A stretch of DNA of 64,000 bases from Acinetobacter sp. C26M (lineage in GTDB: Bacteria > Pseudomonadota > Gammaproteobacteria > Pseudomonadales > Moraxellaceae). The stretch is taken from assembly GCF_023702675.1 (NCBI RefSeq), contig NZ_CP098478.1, forward strand, positions 682,001 through 746,000, in the 5' to 3' direction. The notes under the pieces were generated by a model, which saw only the letters and a list, made by a program, of their open reading frames with translations, was not told the origin of the DNA and did not search any database. Below are positions 34,278-43,616 of this stretch, piece by piece (position 1 is the first letter of the stretch; the number at the start of each line of letters is the position of its first letter). A program made the translations under genes and the position numbers.

Positions 34278-34304
34278 AGGTCAGCTTCGGTTGGCCTTTT
34301 TATT
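34278..34304 (+). terminator. Terminator after hisG
   Basis: AGGTCAGC-TTCG-GTTGGCCT (two wobble pairs) followed by TTTTT, a UUCG-type tetraloop terminator that separates hisG from the minus-strand ECF41 gene. Confidence 0.85.
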
Positions 34305-35172
34305 TGAGTTTATCTGGATTACGTAAAGAATAAATGCTTTGCAGTTGTTGCTGATCATTGAAAGCAAAAGTCAGTACCATGACACAATAATGGTCTGAGT
34401 TATAGAGTTTAAAACCGACACTGCCATTGATATGGCACATTTCCCAAGAGAGTTCATTCCACGCCTGAAAAAGCAAGCGTTCAAAGAAACGCAATATTGG
34501 CGGTTGGCCAATGAAAGGTTGACGAATAGCTGAGACTTTACCACCACCATCTGCAGCAAATTGGATATCTTCACTGAGTAATTGTGTGAGTTGATTCAAG
34601 TCATGTGAATGAATGGCGACCTTGAATGCATTGAGTAATTTGATTTGCTGCTGCGTAGGGTGATTGGTGAGAACGTTGGGTTCATCTGCAATACGCTTTC
34701 TGCTACGGGCCACCAATTGTCGGCAATTACTTTGTTGTTCTTGAAGGATTTCCGAAATTTCAAAGTAATCCAGATTAAAGATATCATGTAGTAAATATGC
34801 TGCACGCTCTTTGACTGAAAGTTTTTCAAGAATCAAAAGGAAAGCGGTGGAGAGTGTATAGTCAGATTCAACCGAGAATGTTTCTGTATGATGATAGGGT
34901 TCAGGTAACCATGTTCCAGTATATTCAGTTCTAGATCTATGGTGAGCACGCAGCAGATCAATACAGTGGCGTGTACATACAGAAGTTAGCCAAGCTTGAG
35001 GATTGAGAATATCTTGCTTAGGTTGCTGCTGCCATTTTATAAAAATATCCTGTAAAACATCTTCCGCATCACTTGTTGTTCCCAATAGTCGATAAGCAAG
35101 ACCGAACAGAAATGTTCGGCTTGTCTCAAAAATCGTTAAATCATGTTGGCTAATCATGCCTGATGCTTTCAT
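34300..35172 (-). CDS. ECF41-type sigma factor with C-terminal SnoaL-like domain
   Basis: An RNA polymerase sigma factor with region 2 (LFGLAYRLLGTTSDAEDVLQDIFIKW...NPQAWLTSVCTRHCIDLLR), region 4 (LEKLSVKERAAYLLHDIFNLDYFEISEILQ) and a C-terminal SnoaL-like domain of about 110 residues. Three marks define group ECF41: the linker motif WLPEP, the ADGGGK motif and the final NPDKL. In known members the C-terminal domain controls activity in place of a separate anti-sigma factor. The frame opens at 35208; I take Met at 35172, just after the upstream stop, but the start is uncertain. The upstream carboxymuconolactone decarboxylase-like gene is the usual partner and target of ECF41. Confidence 0.88.
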   Translation of the reverse strand: MKASGMISQHDLTIFETSRTFLFGLAYRLLGTTSDAEDVLQDIFIKWQQQPKQDILNPQAWLTSVCTRHCIDLLRAHHRSRTEYTGTWLPEPYHHTETFSVESDYTLSTAFLLILEKLSVKERAAYLLHDIFNLDYFEISEILQEQQSNCRQLVARSRKRIADEPNVLTNHPTQQQIKLLNAFKVAIHSHDLNQLTQLLSEDIQFAADGGGKVSAIRQPFIGQPPILRFFERLLFQAWNELSWEMCHINGSVGFKLYNSDHYCVMVLTFAFNDQQQLQSIYSLRNPDKLK

Positions 35173-35177
35173 AGATG

Positions 35178-35612
35178 TTAATGCTGTGAAATTGCAATTC
35201 GATTCCATAAATTAATCATGCCAATCAGTAAAGTTAAAGCTGAAATTTGTGGCTCACTGAAATATTTTAACAGTGTTATACGTAACGGCTCATAATCAGC
35301 GAGCGGGTGCAAAGTCGTGAGTGCTTCAACCCAAGCAAAGGCGGCTTTTTCCTGATCCGTATAATCATTGCAATGTCGCCATACGACCAAACGGTCCAAA
35401 CGTGATTGTATTTCACCATCTGCTACAGCTTCTGCAATATGCATCTTCACACAAAAAGCACAGCCATTGATTTGTGAAGCGCGTAATAGAACAAGGTGAT
35501 AAAGAGAGCGATCTATCAGGGCTGAATCGAGAATGTTTTGATGAACTTGATAGAGGTGATGAATTGACTCTGGCAAATGTTTTTTAGGATGAATGTTGAG
35601 CGTCGTCATCAT
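35178..35612 (-). CDS. Carboxymuconolactone decarboxylase/AhpD-like protein, ECF41 partner
   Basis: A small alpha-helical protein of 144 residues starting at the ATG at 35612, which has an AGGAAC ribosome-binding site. The AhpD-type redox motif is clear: NGCAFCVKMHIAEA, with CxxC and the conserved His three residues further on, so it is a probable thiol-dependent peroxidase or disulfide reductase and not a true decarboxylase. Genes of this family precede most ECF41 sigma genes and are usually driven by them; here the sigma gene follows immediately. Substrate unknown. Confidence 0.87.
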   Translation of the reverse strand: MMTTLNIHPKKHLPESIHHLYQVHQNILDSALIDRSLYHLVLLRASQINGCAFCVKMHIAEAVADGEIQSRLDRLVVWRHCNDYTDQEKAAFAWVEALTTLHPLADYEPLRITLLKYFSEPQISALTLLIGMINLWNRIAISQH

Positions 35613-35862
35613 AGTGTTCCTGATTAAAATCAAAGTAGGTACTCATTTGACGACTCAGCCTTTTGTTTTGTGACAAATGGAATAAAAAATTTAACTTTTG
35701 TTCTGGTTGCTAAATATTTTGATTAAGGAGATAAAAGTAAAAATTGTAGATTGATCGAAGAACCCTCTCTTTCCGATTGATTTTTTTAGCCTATATTGTG
35801 CCCACAAGTACACTGAAAAAGAGTAAACTTAGCGCTCTCTTATTCGCCTTGTGGGTAAATTG
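35613..35862. other. Divergent promoter region between the ECF41 operon and hisD
   Basis: About 250 AT-rich bases holding the promoters of two divergent units. A TATATT (35792-35797) may be a -10 element for hisD. The region should also contain the promoter of the ECF41 operon, but I could not fix one. Confidence 0.35.
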
Positions 35863-37152
35863 ATGCGACGTTTATCGACTCAGGATCAGAACTTTAAACA
35901 GACTTTTGCTGAGCTTTTGGCTTTTGAAACTGTGAATGATCCTCAATTAGTACAAACTGTAGACCAAATCATTGCTGATGTCCGTCAGCATGGTGATGAT
36001 CATGTACTTAAATTAACGCAACAGTTCGATCGACATCCAGCGCATCAATTCTCTGACTTAGAGCTGACTCAAACACAGCTTAAAACCGCATTTGATGGTT
36101 TAAGTGTTGAAATCCGTGAGGCATTAGAACTGGCTGCAAAACGCATTCGTTCTTTCCATCAGGCACAAAAGCAGGAAGGTTGGACCTATGTCGACGAGTT
36201 GGGTAATACCCTAGGTCAAAAAGTCACACCGCTGGATCGTGTTGGAATTTATGTACCTGGCGGATTAGCCTCTTATCCATCATCAGTACTTATGAATGCT
36301 TTACCTGCACATGTAGCAGGTGTACCTGAAATCATTATGGTGGTTCCAGCACCAAATGGTGAGTTGAATCCATTGGTCTTGGCAGCTGCTTATTTGGCAG
36401 GCGTAAGCCGAGTGTTTACTATTGGTGGTGCACAGGCAGTTGCAGCATTGGCTTATGGAACACAAACCATTCCAGCGGTCGATAAAATTACGGGGCCGGG
36501 CAATCGATTTGTAGCAGCCGCAAAACGTGCGGTCTTTGGTCAAGTTGGTATCGACATGATTGCAGGACCTTCGGAGATTTTGGTCTATGCCGAAGGGGAA
36601 AATAATGCTGAATGGTTAGCCATGGACGTATTGTCTCAAGCTGAGCATGATACGGTTGCACAAGCGATTTTCATTACTCCCGACGAAACGCTGTTAAATG
36701 CAGTTGAAGCAGCGATTGAAAAGCATTTAACTGAATTACCAAAAGCCGAAATTGCCAAAACATCGATTCAAAATCGTGGTGCATTGGTGTTGGTAAAAGA
36801 TCGTGCAGAAGCAGTTGAACTGATTAATCAGATTGCACCAGAGCATTTAGAATTATGTCTTGATGATGCTGAATTGATGAGTCAGGAGATTCGTCATGCG
36901 GGTGCAATCTTTATGGGACGTTATACCCCAGAAGCCATTGGTGATTATTGTGCTGGTCCAAACCATGTCTTACCGACATCGGGGACTGCACGTTTTTCTT
37001 CACCGCTCGGTGTTTATGATTTTCAAAAACGCTCTAGTTTGATCATGTGCTCTCAAGAGGGTGTGAAAAGCTTGGCAAAAGTAGCTGATGTTCTGGCAGT
37101 ACAAGAAAATCTTGATGCCCATGCGCGTTCAGCCCGTTATCGTTACCAATAA
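35863..37152 (+). CDS. hisD: Histidinol dehydrogenase
   Basis: Last two steps of histidine synthesis, oxidising L-histidinol to L-histidine with NAD and a zinc ion. The ATG at 35863 ([15 protein letters not shown]) gives 429 residues; a GTG four codons upstream (35851) is possible but has no better ribosome-binding site. Motifs: [49 protein letters not shown] and the C-terminal [15 protein letters not shown] terminator lies between hisD and hisC, so hisC may have its own promoter or depend on read-through. Confidence 0.96.
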   Translation: MRRLSTQDQNFKQTFAELLAFETVNDPQLVQTVDQIIADVRQHGDDHVLKLTQQFDRHPAHQFSDLELTQTQLKTAFDGLSVEIREALELAAKRIRSFHQAQKQEGWTYVDELGNTLGQKVTPLDRVGIYVPGGLASYPSSVLMNALPAHVAGVPEIIMVVPAPNGELNPLVLAAAYLAGVSRVFTIGGAQAVAALAYGTQTIPAVDKITGPGNRFVAAAKRAVFGQVGIDMIAGPSEILVYAEGENNAEWLAMDVLSQAEHDTVAQAIFITPDETLLNAVEAAIEKHLTELPKAEIAKTSIQNRGALVLVKDRAEAVELINQIAPEHLELCLDDAELMSQEIRHAGAIFMGRYTPEAIGDYCAGPNHVLPTSGTARFSSPLGVYDFQKRSSLIMCSQEGVKSLAKVADVLAVQENLDAHARSARYRYQ

Positions 37153-37169
37153 CTGATTCAAAGATTGAT

Positions 37170-37192
37170 AGGGGCTGGTTAGCCCCTTTTTT
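37170..37192 (+). terminator. Terminator after hisD
   Basis: AGGGGCT-GGTT-AGCCCCT followed by TTTTT. It lies in the 61-base gap between hisD and hisC. Confidence 0.88.
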
Positions 37193-37213
37193 AGGATACA
37201 TGAGAGTAGAACA

Positions 37214-38299
37214 ATGACGTTTACAGCAGAGCAAATGCGTTTTTGGAGCCCAGAGGTTCGTGAGTTAGAACCTTATGTACCAGGTGAGCAACCTAAAATT
37301 CAGAACTTACTCAAACTGAATACCAATGAAAATCCTTATCCACCATCACCAAAAGTGGTAGAAGCAGTCCAAGCTGTTTTAGCAGATCATGCTGATGCGT
37401 TACGTCTGTATCCCGACCCAGATGCGATGGCTTTAAAGCAGGCGATTGCCAAGCAGCAGCATGTTGATGTGGGACAAGTCTTTGTTGGTAATGGGTCGGA
37501 TGAGGTATTGGCGCATATTTTTAAAGCGTTTTTTATTCAAAAAGAGCCAATTCTTTATCCCGACATTACCTATAGTTTTTATCCTGTTTATAGCCAATTT
37601 TTTGCAACGCAAACCAAGCAGATTCCTTTGAATGAAAAATTCGAAATTGATGTATCGGATTATGAGCAGGAAAATGGCGGGATCATCATTACTAATCCAA
37701 ATGCGCCAACCAGCATTGCATTAGGATTAGCACAGATTGAGCAGGTGCTTAAGGCAAATCCAGATCGTGTGGTCGTGATTGATGAAGCCTATGTCGATTT
37801 TGGTGCTGAGTCTGCGGTGCAATTGGTCAATCGCTATGAAAATTTAGTGGTTTGCCAAACGACATCTAAGTCTCGTTCACTGGCGGGCTTACGCGTTGGT
37901 TTTGCCATTGCACAAGCACATTTGATTGCGGCACTTGAAGCAGTCAAAAATAGTTTTAACTCCTATCCAATTGATCGTTTTGCAATAGCCGCCGCCGTAG
38001 CTTCATTCGAAGATCAAGCTTATTTTGAAGCGCAATGTGCCAAAGTGATTGAGAGCCGAGAAAAATTAGTGACTGACCTCACTGCCTTGGGCTTTGAGGT
38101 ATTACCTTCGAAAGCCAATTTTATCTTTGCTACACATCCGCAACATGATGCTGCTCAGTTGTCTCAACAATTGCGTGAACAGGGGATTATTGTGCGTTAT
38201 TTCAATAAGCCGCGCATTAATCAATTCTTGCGTATCACGATTGGTACAGATGAACAAAACCAGCGTTTAGTCGATACGCTTAAAACACAAATTTTATAA
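37214..38299 (+). CDS. hisC: Histidinol-phosphate aminotransferase
   Basis: PLP-dependent transamination of imidazole-acetol phosphate to histidinol phosphate. It has 361 residues. Typical blocks: [16 protein letters not shown] near 35-50, [36 protein letters not shown], and the PLP lysine in [14 protein letters not shown]. The C-terminal Arg region [21 protein letters not shown] is present. It follows hisD across a terminator and is convergent with pabB, 14 bases away. Confidence 0.96.
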   Translation: MTFTAEQMRFWSPEVRELEPYVPGEQPKIQNLLKLNTNENPYPPSPKVVEAVQAVLADHADALRLYPDPDAMALKQAIAKQQHVDVGQVFVGNGSDEVLAHIFKAFFIQKEPILYPDITYSFYPVYSQFFATQTKQIPLNEKFEIDVSDYEQENGGIIITNPNAPTSIALGLAQIEQVLKANPDRVVVIDEAYVDFGAESAVQLVNRYENLVVCQTTSKSRSLAGLRVGFAIAQAHLIAALEAVKNSFNSYPIDRFAIAAAVASFEDQAYFEAQCAKVIESREKLVTDLTALGFEVLPSKANFIFATHPQHDAAQLSQQLREQGIIVRYFNKPRINQFLRITIGTDEQNQRLVDTLKTQIL

Positions 38300-38313
38300 A
38301 TCTGTATTGAGTC

Positions 38314-39681
38314 TTATTGTTCAGATCTCTGCCATGTATTGAGCAAATCAAGCATGGCAGAAATTTTATCAAAGCATTCTTGATACTCTGCTTCTGCATC
38401 AGAAGCAATGGTGATGCCACCACCCGCCCACATGGATAATTGATTTTGATATTTTTGAATACTGCGAATCAAGATATTCCAACTACCTGTACCATCGAAA
38501 TTAAAATAACCTAAGCTGCCACAATAAGCACCACGCGGCGCACCTTCTAATTCTTCAATGATTTGCATGGCACGAATCTTCGGTGCACCTGTGATTGAAC
38601 CACCGGGTAGTGCAGACAATAACATTTGCATTGGATTGATTTCAGCTTTTAAGGTCGCGGTAATCTCGCTGACCATGTGATGAACTTGATTAAAGCTTTC
38701 AATTTCAAATAATTTGGTTGTTTCAACAGAGCCTGTTTCCGCATAGACACTCAAGTCATTGCGGAGCAAATCTACAATCATGACATTCTCTGCCTGATCT
38801 TTTTCAGATTGACTGAGTTTGTCCTTTGAGATCTGATCTTGCTGTGGATCATCAAAGCGTGGCATCGTGCCTTTAATTGGGCGCGTTTTAATTTCTCGAT
38901 TGTTTTTAAACTCAATGAAGAGCTCAGGAGAGCAACTAAGCAATTCAAAATCGTTGATTTTGAGATAACCAGCATAAGGTGCTTGGGTGAGTTCCCATAA
39001 ATCATTAGCACGGCTTAAGAGAGAACCTTGTACATGTGCTGTAAATTCTTGAGTGAGGTTAATTTGATAACAATCACCTGCTTTGATGTATTCCTGTACT
39101 TGATGAAAAGCATTTAAATATTCAGATTTAGACCAACGAGGACGGCATTGTTTGTCTAAAGAAAGTGCTGGCATTTGTTTGGGCTCATTGACCCGATTCA
39201 AAATTTCTTGATAAATATACTCAGCTTGATCTTCATTACTATAAAAGTACCAAGCATCTTCTTGAAATTTTAAAAAGCTTGAGTATTGACCCAAGAAAAA
39301 ACTTGGCTGTGGATGTGCATCAATCTCAATGAATTGATCGGCACTATAGTCATAGCTAAAAAAGCCAATGTATCCACCATTAAAGCTATTATTACGATTA
39401 GATGTTGGCGCGTGGTGAAACTTAGAAAACTCTATCAGTGAAATTGCTTCATTGTTGCGTCTATATTGATTGAATTGTATTTGTTGAAATTGCTGAAGCT
39501 TAGCTTGTTGAAAAATTAAAAAAACTTGAGGTAAAAAGGCAATGACAGGTGTGCCTTGGTCATGCAAATAAACCAATCCAGTTAAATCATACAGTCGGGA
39601 CAGAAGCTCAAATGCAGAAGTGAGTTGCGTATTAAGCTTTTGCTGAAAATAAGACATAAAAAGGGAATACTTGCGCTGCAT
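38314..39681 (-). CDS. pabB: Aminodeoxychorismate synthase component I
   Basis: Makes 4-amino-4-deoxychorismate from chorismate for folate synthesis, with glutamine-derived ammonia from PabA. It has 455 residues (E. coli 453). The chorismate-binding block shows YQINLTQEFTA, SPELFIEF, the PabB-type PIKGT (KTRPIKGTMPR; Lys is the covalent residue that separates PabB from TrpE), ENVMIVDLLRNDLS, LPGGSITGAPKIRAM and GAYCGSLGY. The start may be Met1 or Met9; neither has a clear ribosome-binding site. Confidence 0.93.
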   Translation of the reverse strand: MQRKYSLFMSYFQQKLNTQLTSAFELLSRLYDLTGLVYLHDQGTPVIAFLPQVFLIFQQAKLQQFQQIQFNQYRRNNEAISLIEFSKFHHAPTSNRNNSFNGGYIGFFSYDYSADQFIEIDAHPQPSFFLGQYSSFLKFQEDAWYFYSNEDQAEYIYQEILNRVNEPKQMPALSLDKQCRPRWSKSEYLNAFHQVQEYIKAGDCYQINLTQEFTAHVQGSLLSRANDLWELTQAPYAGYLKINDFELLSCSPELFIEFKNNREIKTRPIKGTMPRFDDPQQDQISKDKLSQSEKDQAENVMIVDLLRNDLSVYAETGSVETTKLFEIESFNQVHHMVSEITATLKAEINPMQMLLSALPGGSITGAPKIRAMQIIEELEGAPRGAYCGSLGYFNFDGTGSWNILIRSIQKYQNQLSMWAGGGITIASDAEAEYQECFDKISAMLDLLNTWQRSEQ

Positions 39682-40166
39682 TTAGAGAGCGAAATTGTAC
39701 TACATTCAAAAATATCAAACTTATGTTTAGCCTGCTGTTTGATTAAAAAACTGATGTTTCTAAGGTTCGATTGCGTAGATGGAATAAATGATGTATTTAT
39801 CAAATTAGTATAAATAAAGCATTATTGTTAACACTTCCGATCTGAACTTTAGCGACGATAAATGGTGAATAGATTAGAGTTTAGATTTGATGTTCAAAAA
39901 ATTATGATAAAAATCATCAATAATTACATATTGTTGTAATATTTTTTTAAAATAGTTGCTGTTGAGTGTTTTATATGCCGTTTGTCGGTTTGTGGATAAA
40001 AAGCAGTTAACAGGAGTTGAACATAAAATAACAAACAGGTAATTTAGTAATTGCTAAGCGAACTACTCAAGGATTGGAAGTTCAAGTTGTCATTTAAGAA
40101 TAAAACGACCGTGGACAGTTTAGAGTAGTGTAAGTCAAAAAATAAATGCTCTTGGGAGAGTGCTCA
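39682..40166. other. Long upstream region of the fil cluster
   Basis: 485 AT-rich bases without a gene, upstream of filA and pabB. It should hold the fil promoter. A weak sigma-70 match is TTGAAC (40017-40022), 17-base spacer, TAATTT (40040-40045). An exact DnaA-box 9-mer, TGTGGATAA, lies at 39991-39999. The length suggests regulatory input, but no operator was recognised. Confidence 0.4.
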
Positions 40167-41216
40167 ATGAAAATGTTTACTAAACTAGCTTTAGTTTCTT
40201 CAATGGCGATTAGCGCAAATGCAATGGCTTTGCAGTCAATGGATGATGCTGCACTAAGCGCTGCAACAGGTCAAGATGGTATTAATCTTGGTATCGGAAT
40301 TTCAAAAATTGAAATCGATAAAGTCTTAATTCATGATAATGATGGTTTAGCTACTAGCGCAACAATTGGCGGTGGTACATCTAGTCCAACAAACCCTACG
40401 ATTACTGGTGGTTCGGCAACTGCTGGTGCGATTATTGTCAATAATATTAAAATCTCGGCTCCGGAAGCAGTTGATGCGAATGGCGTGGGTACTGGTAGCT
40501 ATGATACATCACGTATGTTAGCAACTGGCAATTTAGCAGATATTCGTATTGACTCAGATGCTGGTACGGGTACTGGTAATACAGCATTCTTGAATGTTGC
40601 TGCAAAAGTATCAGGTTTAGATATCAAAATCGGTGAAATTGGTGTTTCTGCTTCAACTGGTGGTAATACTGGTACAGCAGGTGCTTCTGGTACAGGCATT
40701 CGTCGTGGTAATGATACTGCTAACTATAATGCAATTTTATCTGGTTTAACTTTAAAAACTGGCCAAATGAATGCAAATATTCAGTTGGGTGCCGCTCCTC
40801 AAGGTGCGATGATCGTATTAAATACCAAAATGGTTGGTGGTTTAGAAATTAAAGATCTTGGTATTTTAGATAACTCTACAAATGGTGCTACGATTGCGAC
40901 AGGCGTAACGACTACTGCTGCTGGTGAAATTCGTCTTGATAGTATCAAAGTTGCTGATGCAAGTGGTGCGGATTTGTCTGTAGATGCTAAAGTGAGTGTT
41001 TATGGTCAAAGCGCTGCGAATGCTGGCTTCTTGAAAATTGTGACAGGCACAACAAGTCCTGGAACAGACGTTTATATTAAGGGTGTTCATTTAGGTAGTG
41101 CTACTGCTGCATCAATTGGTGATGTAGAAGTTCAAGGTATGCGTACTTATTACAATCCATCTCATACTTTTGGTGGTGATACGACGGGTACAGCAATTAC
41201 AATTTCTGGTCACTAA
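40167..41216 (+). CDS. filA: FilA-like secreted protein, first gene of the fil cluster
   Basis: An exported 349-residue protein, annotated in Acinetobacter as putative pilus assembly protein FilA. The ATG at 40167 is preceded by GGGAG; an upstream ATG at 40146 lacks a site. Residues 1-22 (MKMFTKLALVSSMAISANAMA) form a Sec signal peptide. Next comes LQSMDDAALSAATGQDGINLGIGISKIEID, an N-terminal motif shared by a group of secreted beta-rich proteins. The rest is Ala/Gly/Thr/Ser-rich with almost no Cys, as expected for a beta-solenoid or fibre subunit. A terminator directly follows, so filA mRNA should outnumber the downstream genes, the usual pattern for a major structural subunit. No pilin cleavage or methylation motif is present. 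Confidence 0.82.
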   Translation: MKMFTKLALVSSMAISANAMALQSMDDAALSAATGQDGINLGIGISKIEIDKVLIHDNDGLATSATIGGGTSSPTNPTITGGSATAGAIIVNNIKISAPEAVDANGVGTGSYDTSRMLATGNLADIRIDSDAGTGTGNTAFLNVAAKVSGLDIKIGEIGVSASTGGNTGTAGASGTGIRRGNDTANYNAILSGLTLKTGQMNANIQLGAAPQGAMIVLNTKMVGGLEIKDLGILDNSTNGATIATGVTTTAAGEIRLDSIKVADASGADLSVDAKVSVYGQSAANAGFLKIVTGTTSPGTDVYIKGVHLGSATAASIGDVEVQGMRTYYNPSHTFGGDTTGTAITISGH

Positions 41217-41230
41217 TCTGTTACCAAAAC

Positions 41231-41257
41231 AAAAAAAGCGCATAAAGCGCTTTTTTT
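41231..41257 (+). terminator. Terminator between filA and filB
   Basis: AAAAAAAGCGC-ATAAA-GCGCTTTTTTT directly after filA. It would cap most transcripts after the first gene and let a fraction read on. Confidence 0.88.
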
Positions 41258-41576
41258 GTTTTTATTTAAGTAAAATGCCAATAAATAAATTAACGAACGA
41301 GTTATTTGCAAAATCGATAACAAAGTTTAATAGATTAATTTTCTATTTTTTCAAGTCTTAGAAATAATTCATTGTTGTAAAAAAGTTTCATTAAAGAATG
41401 GAATTGTTTAATTGTGGGCTTATTTATAAAAAAAATAACATTCCGTCAAAAAAAACTAAAAAAAAGATGTATTTTTTTATAAAAAAAGGTATCTTCAACT
41501 TGCAGGGATGGAGTGTCGTAGACACTAAAAATAAAATGAATAAGGCAAGTGCTGCCATTGTTAGAAAAAGAGACTT
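41258..41576. other. AT-rich gap between filA and filB
   Basis: About 320 very AT-rich bases with long A-runs. A 61-codon frame at 41398-41583 is mostly Lys/Asn from A-runs and is not called. A second promoter for filB-F could lie here; none was fixed. Confidence 0.4.
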
Positions 41577-42410
41577 ATGTTAGAGATCGCTTTAGGCTCG
41601 GCATTGATGTATTACTTTACAACGCAAGCCTTTGAAATAGAAAAAAAACCAGAAGGGACTGTATTCTATACAGAAACTTTGGATTCTCGTAACCCCTCGT
41701 TTACACGAAACCATCGTGAAGCAGTTGTGATTAAACCGGCTGTAGAGGAGCAATTCCGTGGAATTGTACGCCAAGCTTATGATTATAGCTGTGGTTCCGC
41801 TGCATTAACGACCTTATTAAATGGTTATGGCGGTTTACAATTAACTGAACAGCAAACAATGAGCGGTCTACTCCAATATGGAGAGTATCAGCGTATTATC
41901 GAGCGTCGAAGTTTCTCCTTATTGGATATGAAGCGTTTTGTCTCTGCTTTAGGGATTAATAGTGGCGGCTATCGTGGGGAATTCTCTGATCTTACCTCGT
42001 TGAAACAACCAGCGATTGTTCCTATTACCTATGCTGGCTTTAAACATTTTGTAGTATATAAAGCGTATAAAGATGGAAGGGTTTATGTTGCAGATCCTGC
42101 ATTAGGAAATATTAGTTTCGATGAAAATCGATTTAAAGAAATTTGGGATAACAATACATTATTTATTGTTGATATTCCTCAGCAATATCAAAAGAGCTTA
42201 TTAGCATTGCAAGATGCTGATATGCGTCATGTAGAGGACGCAACAGTAAATCGCTATGCCCTTGCTGAAATTCAGTTTCCAACTCAAAAATTGGAGCGCC
42301 TTGCCGATAAGGCTTCAACGATGCGTAGAGTATTGGATGCCGATCCTAAGTCAGCAACTTATAACCAACCAATTACGACCTATATGCGCTTATATTACAA
42401 GCGGAAGTAA
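41577..42410 (+). CDS. filB: C39-like cysteine peptidase of the fil cluster (FilB)
   Basis: A 277-residue protein with a short hydrophobic N-terminus (MLEIALGSALMYYFTT) that could act as a signal or anchor. The core is a C39-type (bacteriocin-processing, double-glycine) papain-like domain: Cys72 in AYDYSCGSAALTTLL, His157 in AGFKHFVVYKAY and Asp173 in VYVADPALGN give the expected Cys-His-Asp triad. There is no ABC transporter attached. A free-standing exported C39 protein within a fibre cluster is the arrangement of FapD in the Pseudomonas Fap amyloid system. A C-terminal extension of about 90 residues has no recognised domain. AAAAGAG precedes the ATG. Confidence 0.85.
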   Translation: MLEIALGSALMYYFTTQAFEIEKKPEGTVFYTETLDSRNPSFTRNHREAVVIKPAVEEQFRGIVRQAYDYSCGSAALTTLLNGYGGLQLTEQQTMSGLLQYGEYQRIIERRSFSLLDMKRFVSALGINSGGYRGEFSDLTSLKQPAIVPITYAGFKHFVVYKAYKDGRVYVADPALGNISFDENRFKEIWDNNTLFIVDIPQQYQKSLLALQDADMRHVEDATVNRYALAEIQFPTQKLERLADKASTMRRVLDADPKSATYNQPITTYMRLYYKRK

Positions 42411-42455
42411 GTTTATAAAAATCAGTAAAATTAATGTAATAGGATGCAAAGTAAA

Positions 42456-43604
42456 ATGAATCATACATGGATGAGAATGAGTGTGTTAGCCTTAAGTTTA
42501 AGTGCGATCACATCAACACTTTACGCAGCAGAACAACAACCTACTACTGACTCTGTAGCATCTGGTGCAGATCAAGTGTCGGCAGCGGAAGGACAGGGGA
42601 ATGCGGTTGCTGAACATTCAGCAAATCCAGTTGTGGAAACTAGCTCGGTTGCTGAAGGAAGTCAGGCTGATCAGGCTGCGAGTGCTTTACAGAAAAAAGA
42701 AAGTGATGCAACTCAAGAAACAAATTTACAAGAAGTATTCACTTCCAATGAACGTCAATATTCATTAATTAAGAAAGGTATTTTTTCGTCTTATTATGAT
42801 TTGGACTATACCTACTATCGTGATAGCCGTCTTGATTTAGCATTAAATGATAGCAATAGTTCACTGTCGAGATTGCGCATAGAAGAGGATGCAAATCACA
42901 CTTTAACCAATACGTTTACGGTTCAGTATGGTTTATTGGACAATGTGACATTATCTGCTTCATTGCCTTTTGTGGCAAAAAAAGATCTGTTGAACGATCA
43001 AACAACGGCTGGCTTAGGTGATATTAATTTTGGCGCACGTTGGGAGCCATTTCCTTTAAAACAAGGGCGTTTGCCATTAGTTTTATTCGGAAGCCTATCA
43101 TCTAAAACTGGCGATAGCCCTTATGAAGTAGGTGCCACTGAGTTATCAACGGGTAAGGGATATTATTCTGTTGGCGCTGGTGCGAGTACACGTAAATATA
43201 TCGATCCTGTAGTGTTATTTGCCTCAGTTTCTACAAGTTACGGTCTAAAAGAGTCTGGTTTAAACCAGCTTCGTGGTGAGAGGATCTTGGAAAGTTTTGA
43301 TCCAGGGTTAAGTGGTGGATTCTCTTTTGGTTTTGCTTACTCCTTTAACTATGATGTGTCTTTGACTATGTCATATCAACAAAGCTTCAATACTGGGGCG
43401 AAATTCTATTTTAAGGATAATTCGAGCTACCAATCTGCCGATCAAAGTAGTGCAATGTTGTCATTTGCTTTGGGCGTGCGTGTATCTCCAGAGACAATTG
43501 TAAATGGTACTGTAGGGATTGGTCTAACTGAGGATGCACCTGATGTTTCATTAGGTTTATCTTTCCCGCTTGATATCATAGGTTTTGGTAAAAAAGTTCG
43601 TTAA
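42456..43604 (+). CDS. filC: Outer-membrane beta-barrel FilC, FapF-like
   Basis: A 382-residue protein from the ATG at 42456. A signal peptide ends near AAE (STLYAAEQQ). Residues about 25-95 are a low-complexity Ala/Ser/Glu/Gln segment, partly coiled-coil-like. From about 105 a beta-barrel follows: YSLIKKGIFSSYYDLDYTYYRDSRLD, NHTLTNTFTVQYGLLDNVTLSASLPFVAKKD, and alternating strands to the end. This layout (disordered or coiled N-terminus plus a transporter-type barrel) and the phrases resemble FapF, the trimeric secretion channel for Fap amyloid; that link is from memory and needs a profile search. It lies 45 bases after filB and 12 before filD. Confidence 0.8.
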   Translation: MNHTWMRMSVLALSLSAITSTLYAAEQQPTTDSVASGADQVSAAEGQGNAVAEHSANPVVETSSVAEGSQADQAASALQKKESDATQETNLQEVFTSNERQYSLIKKGIFSSYYDLDYTYYRDSRLDLALNDSNSSLSRLRIEEDANHTLTNTFTVQYGLLDNVTLSASLPFVAKKDLLNDQTTAGLGDINFGARWEPFPLKQGRLPLVLFGSLSSKTGDSPYEVGATELSTGKGYYSVGAGASTRKYIDPVVLFASVSTSYGLKESGLNQLRGERILESFDPGLSGGFSFGFAYSFNYDVSLTMSYQQSFNTGAKFYFKDNSSYQSADQSSAMLSFALGVRVSPETIVNGTVGIGLTEDAPDVSLGLSFPLDIIGFGKKVR

Positions 43605-43616
43605 GGAGATGTAATA

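Noticed and set aside
41398..41583. 61-codon open frame before filB
   Set aside because: Mostly Lys/Asn from A-runs, no ribosome-binding site, overlaps the filB start region in another frame.
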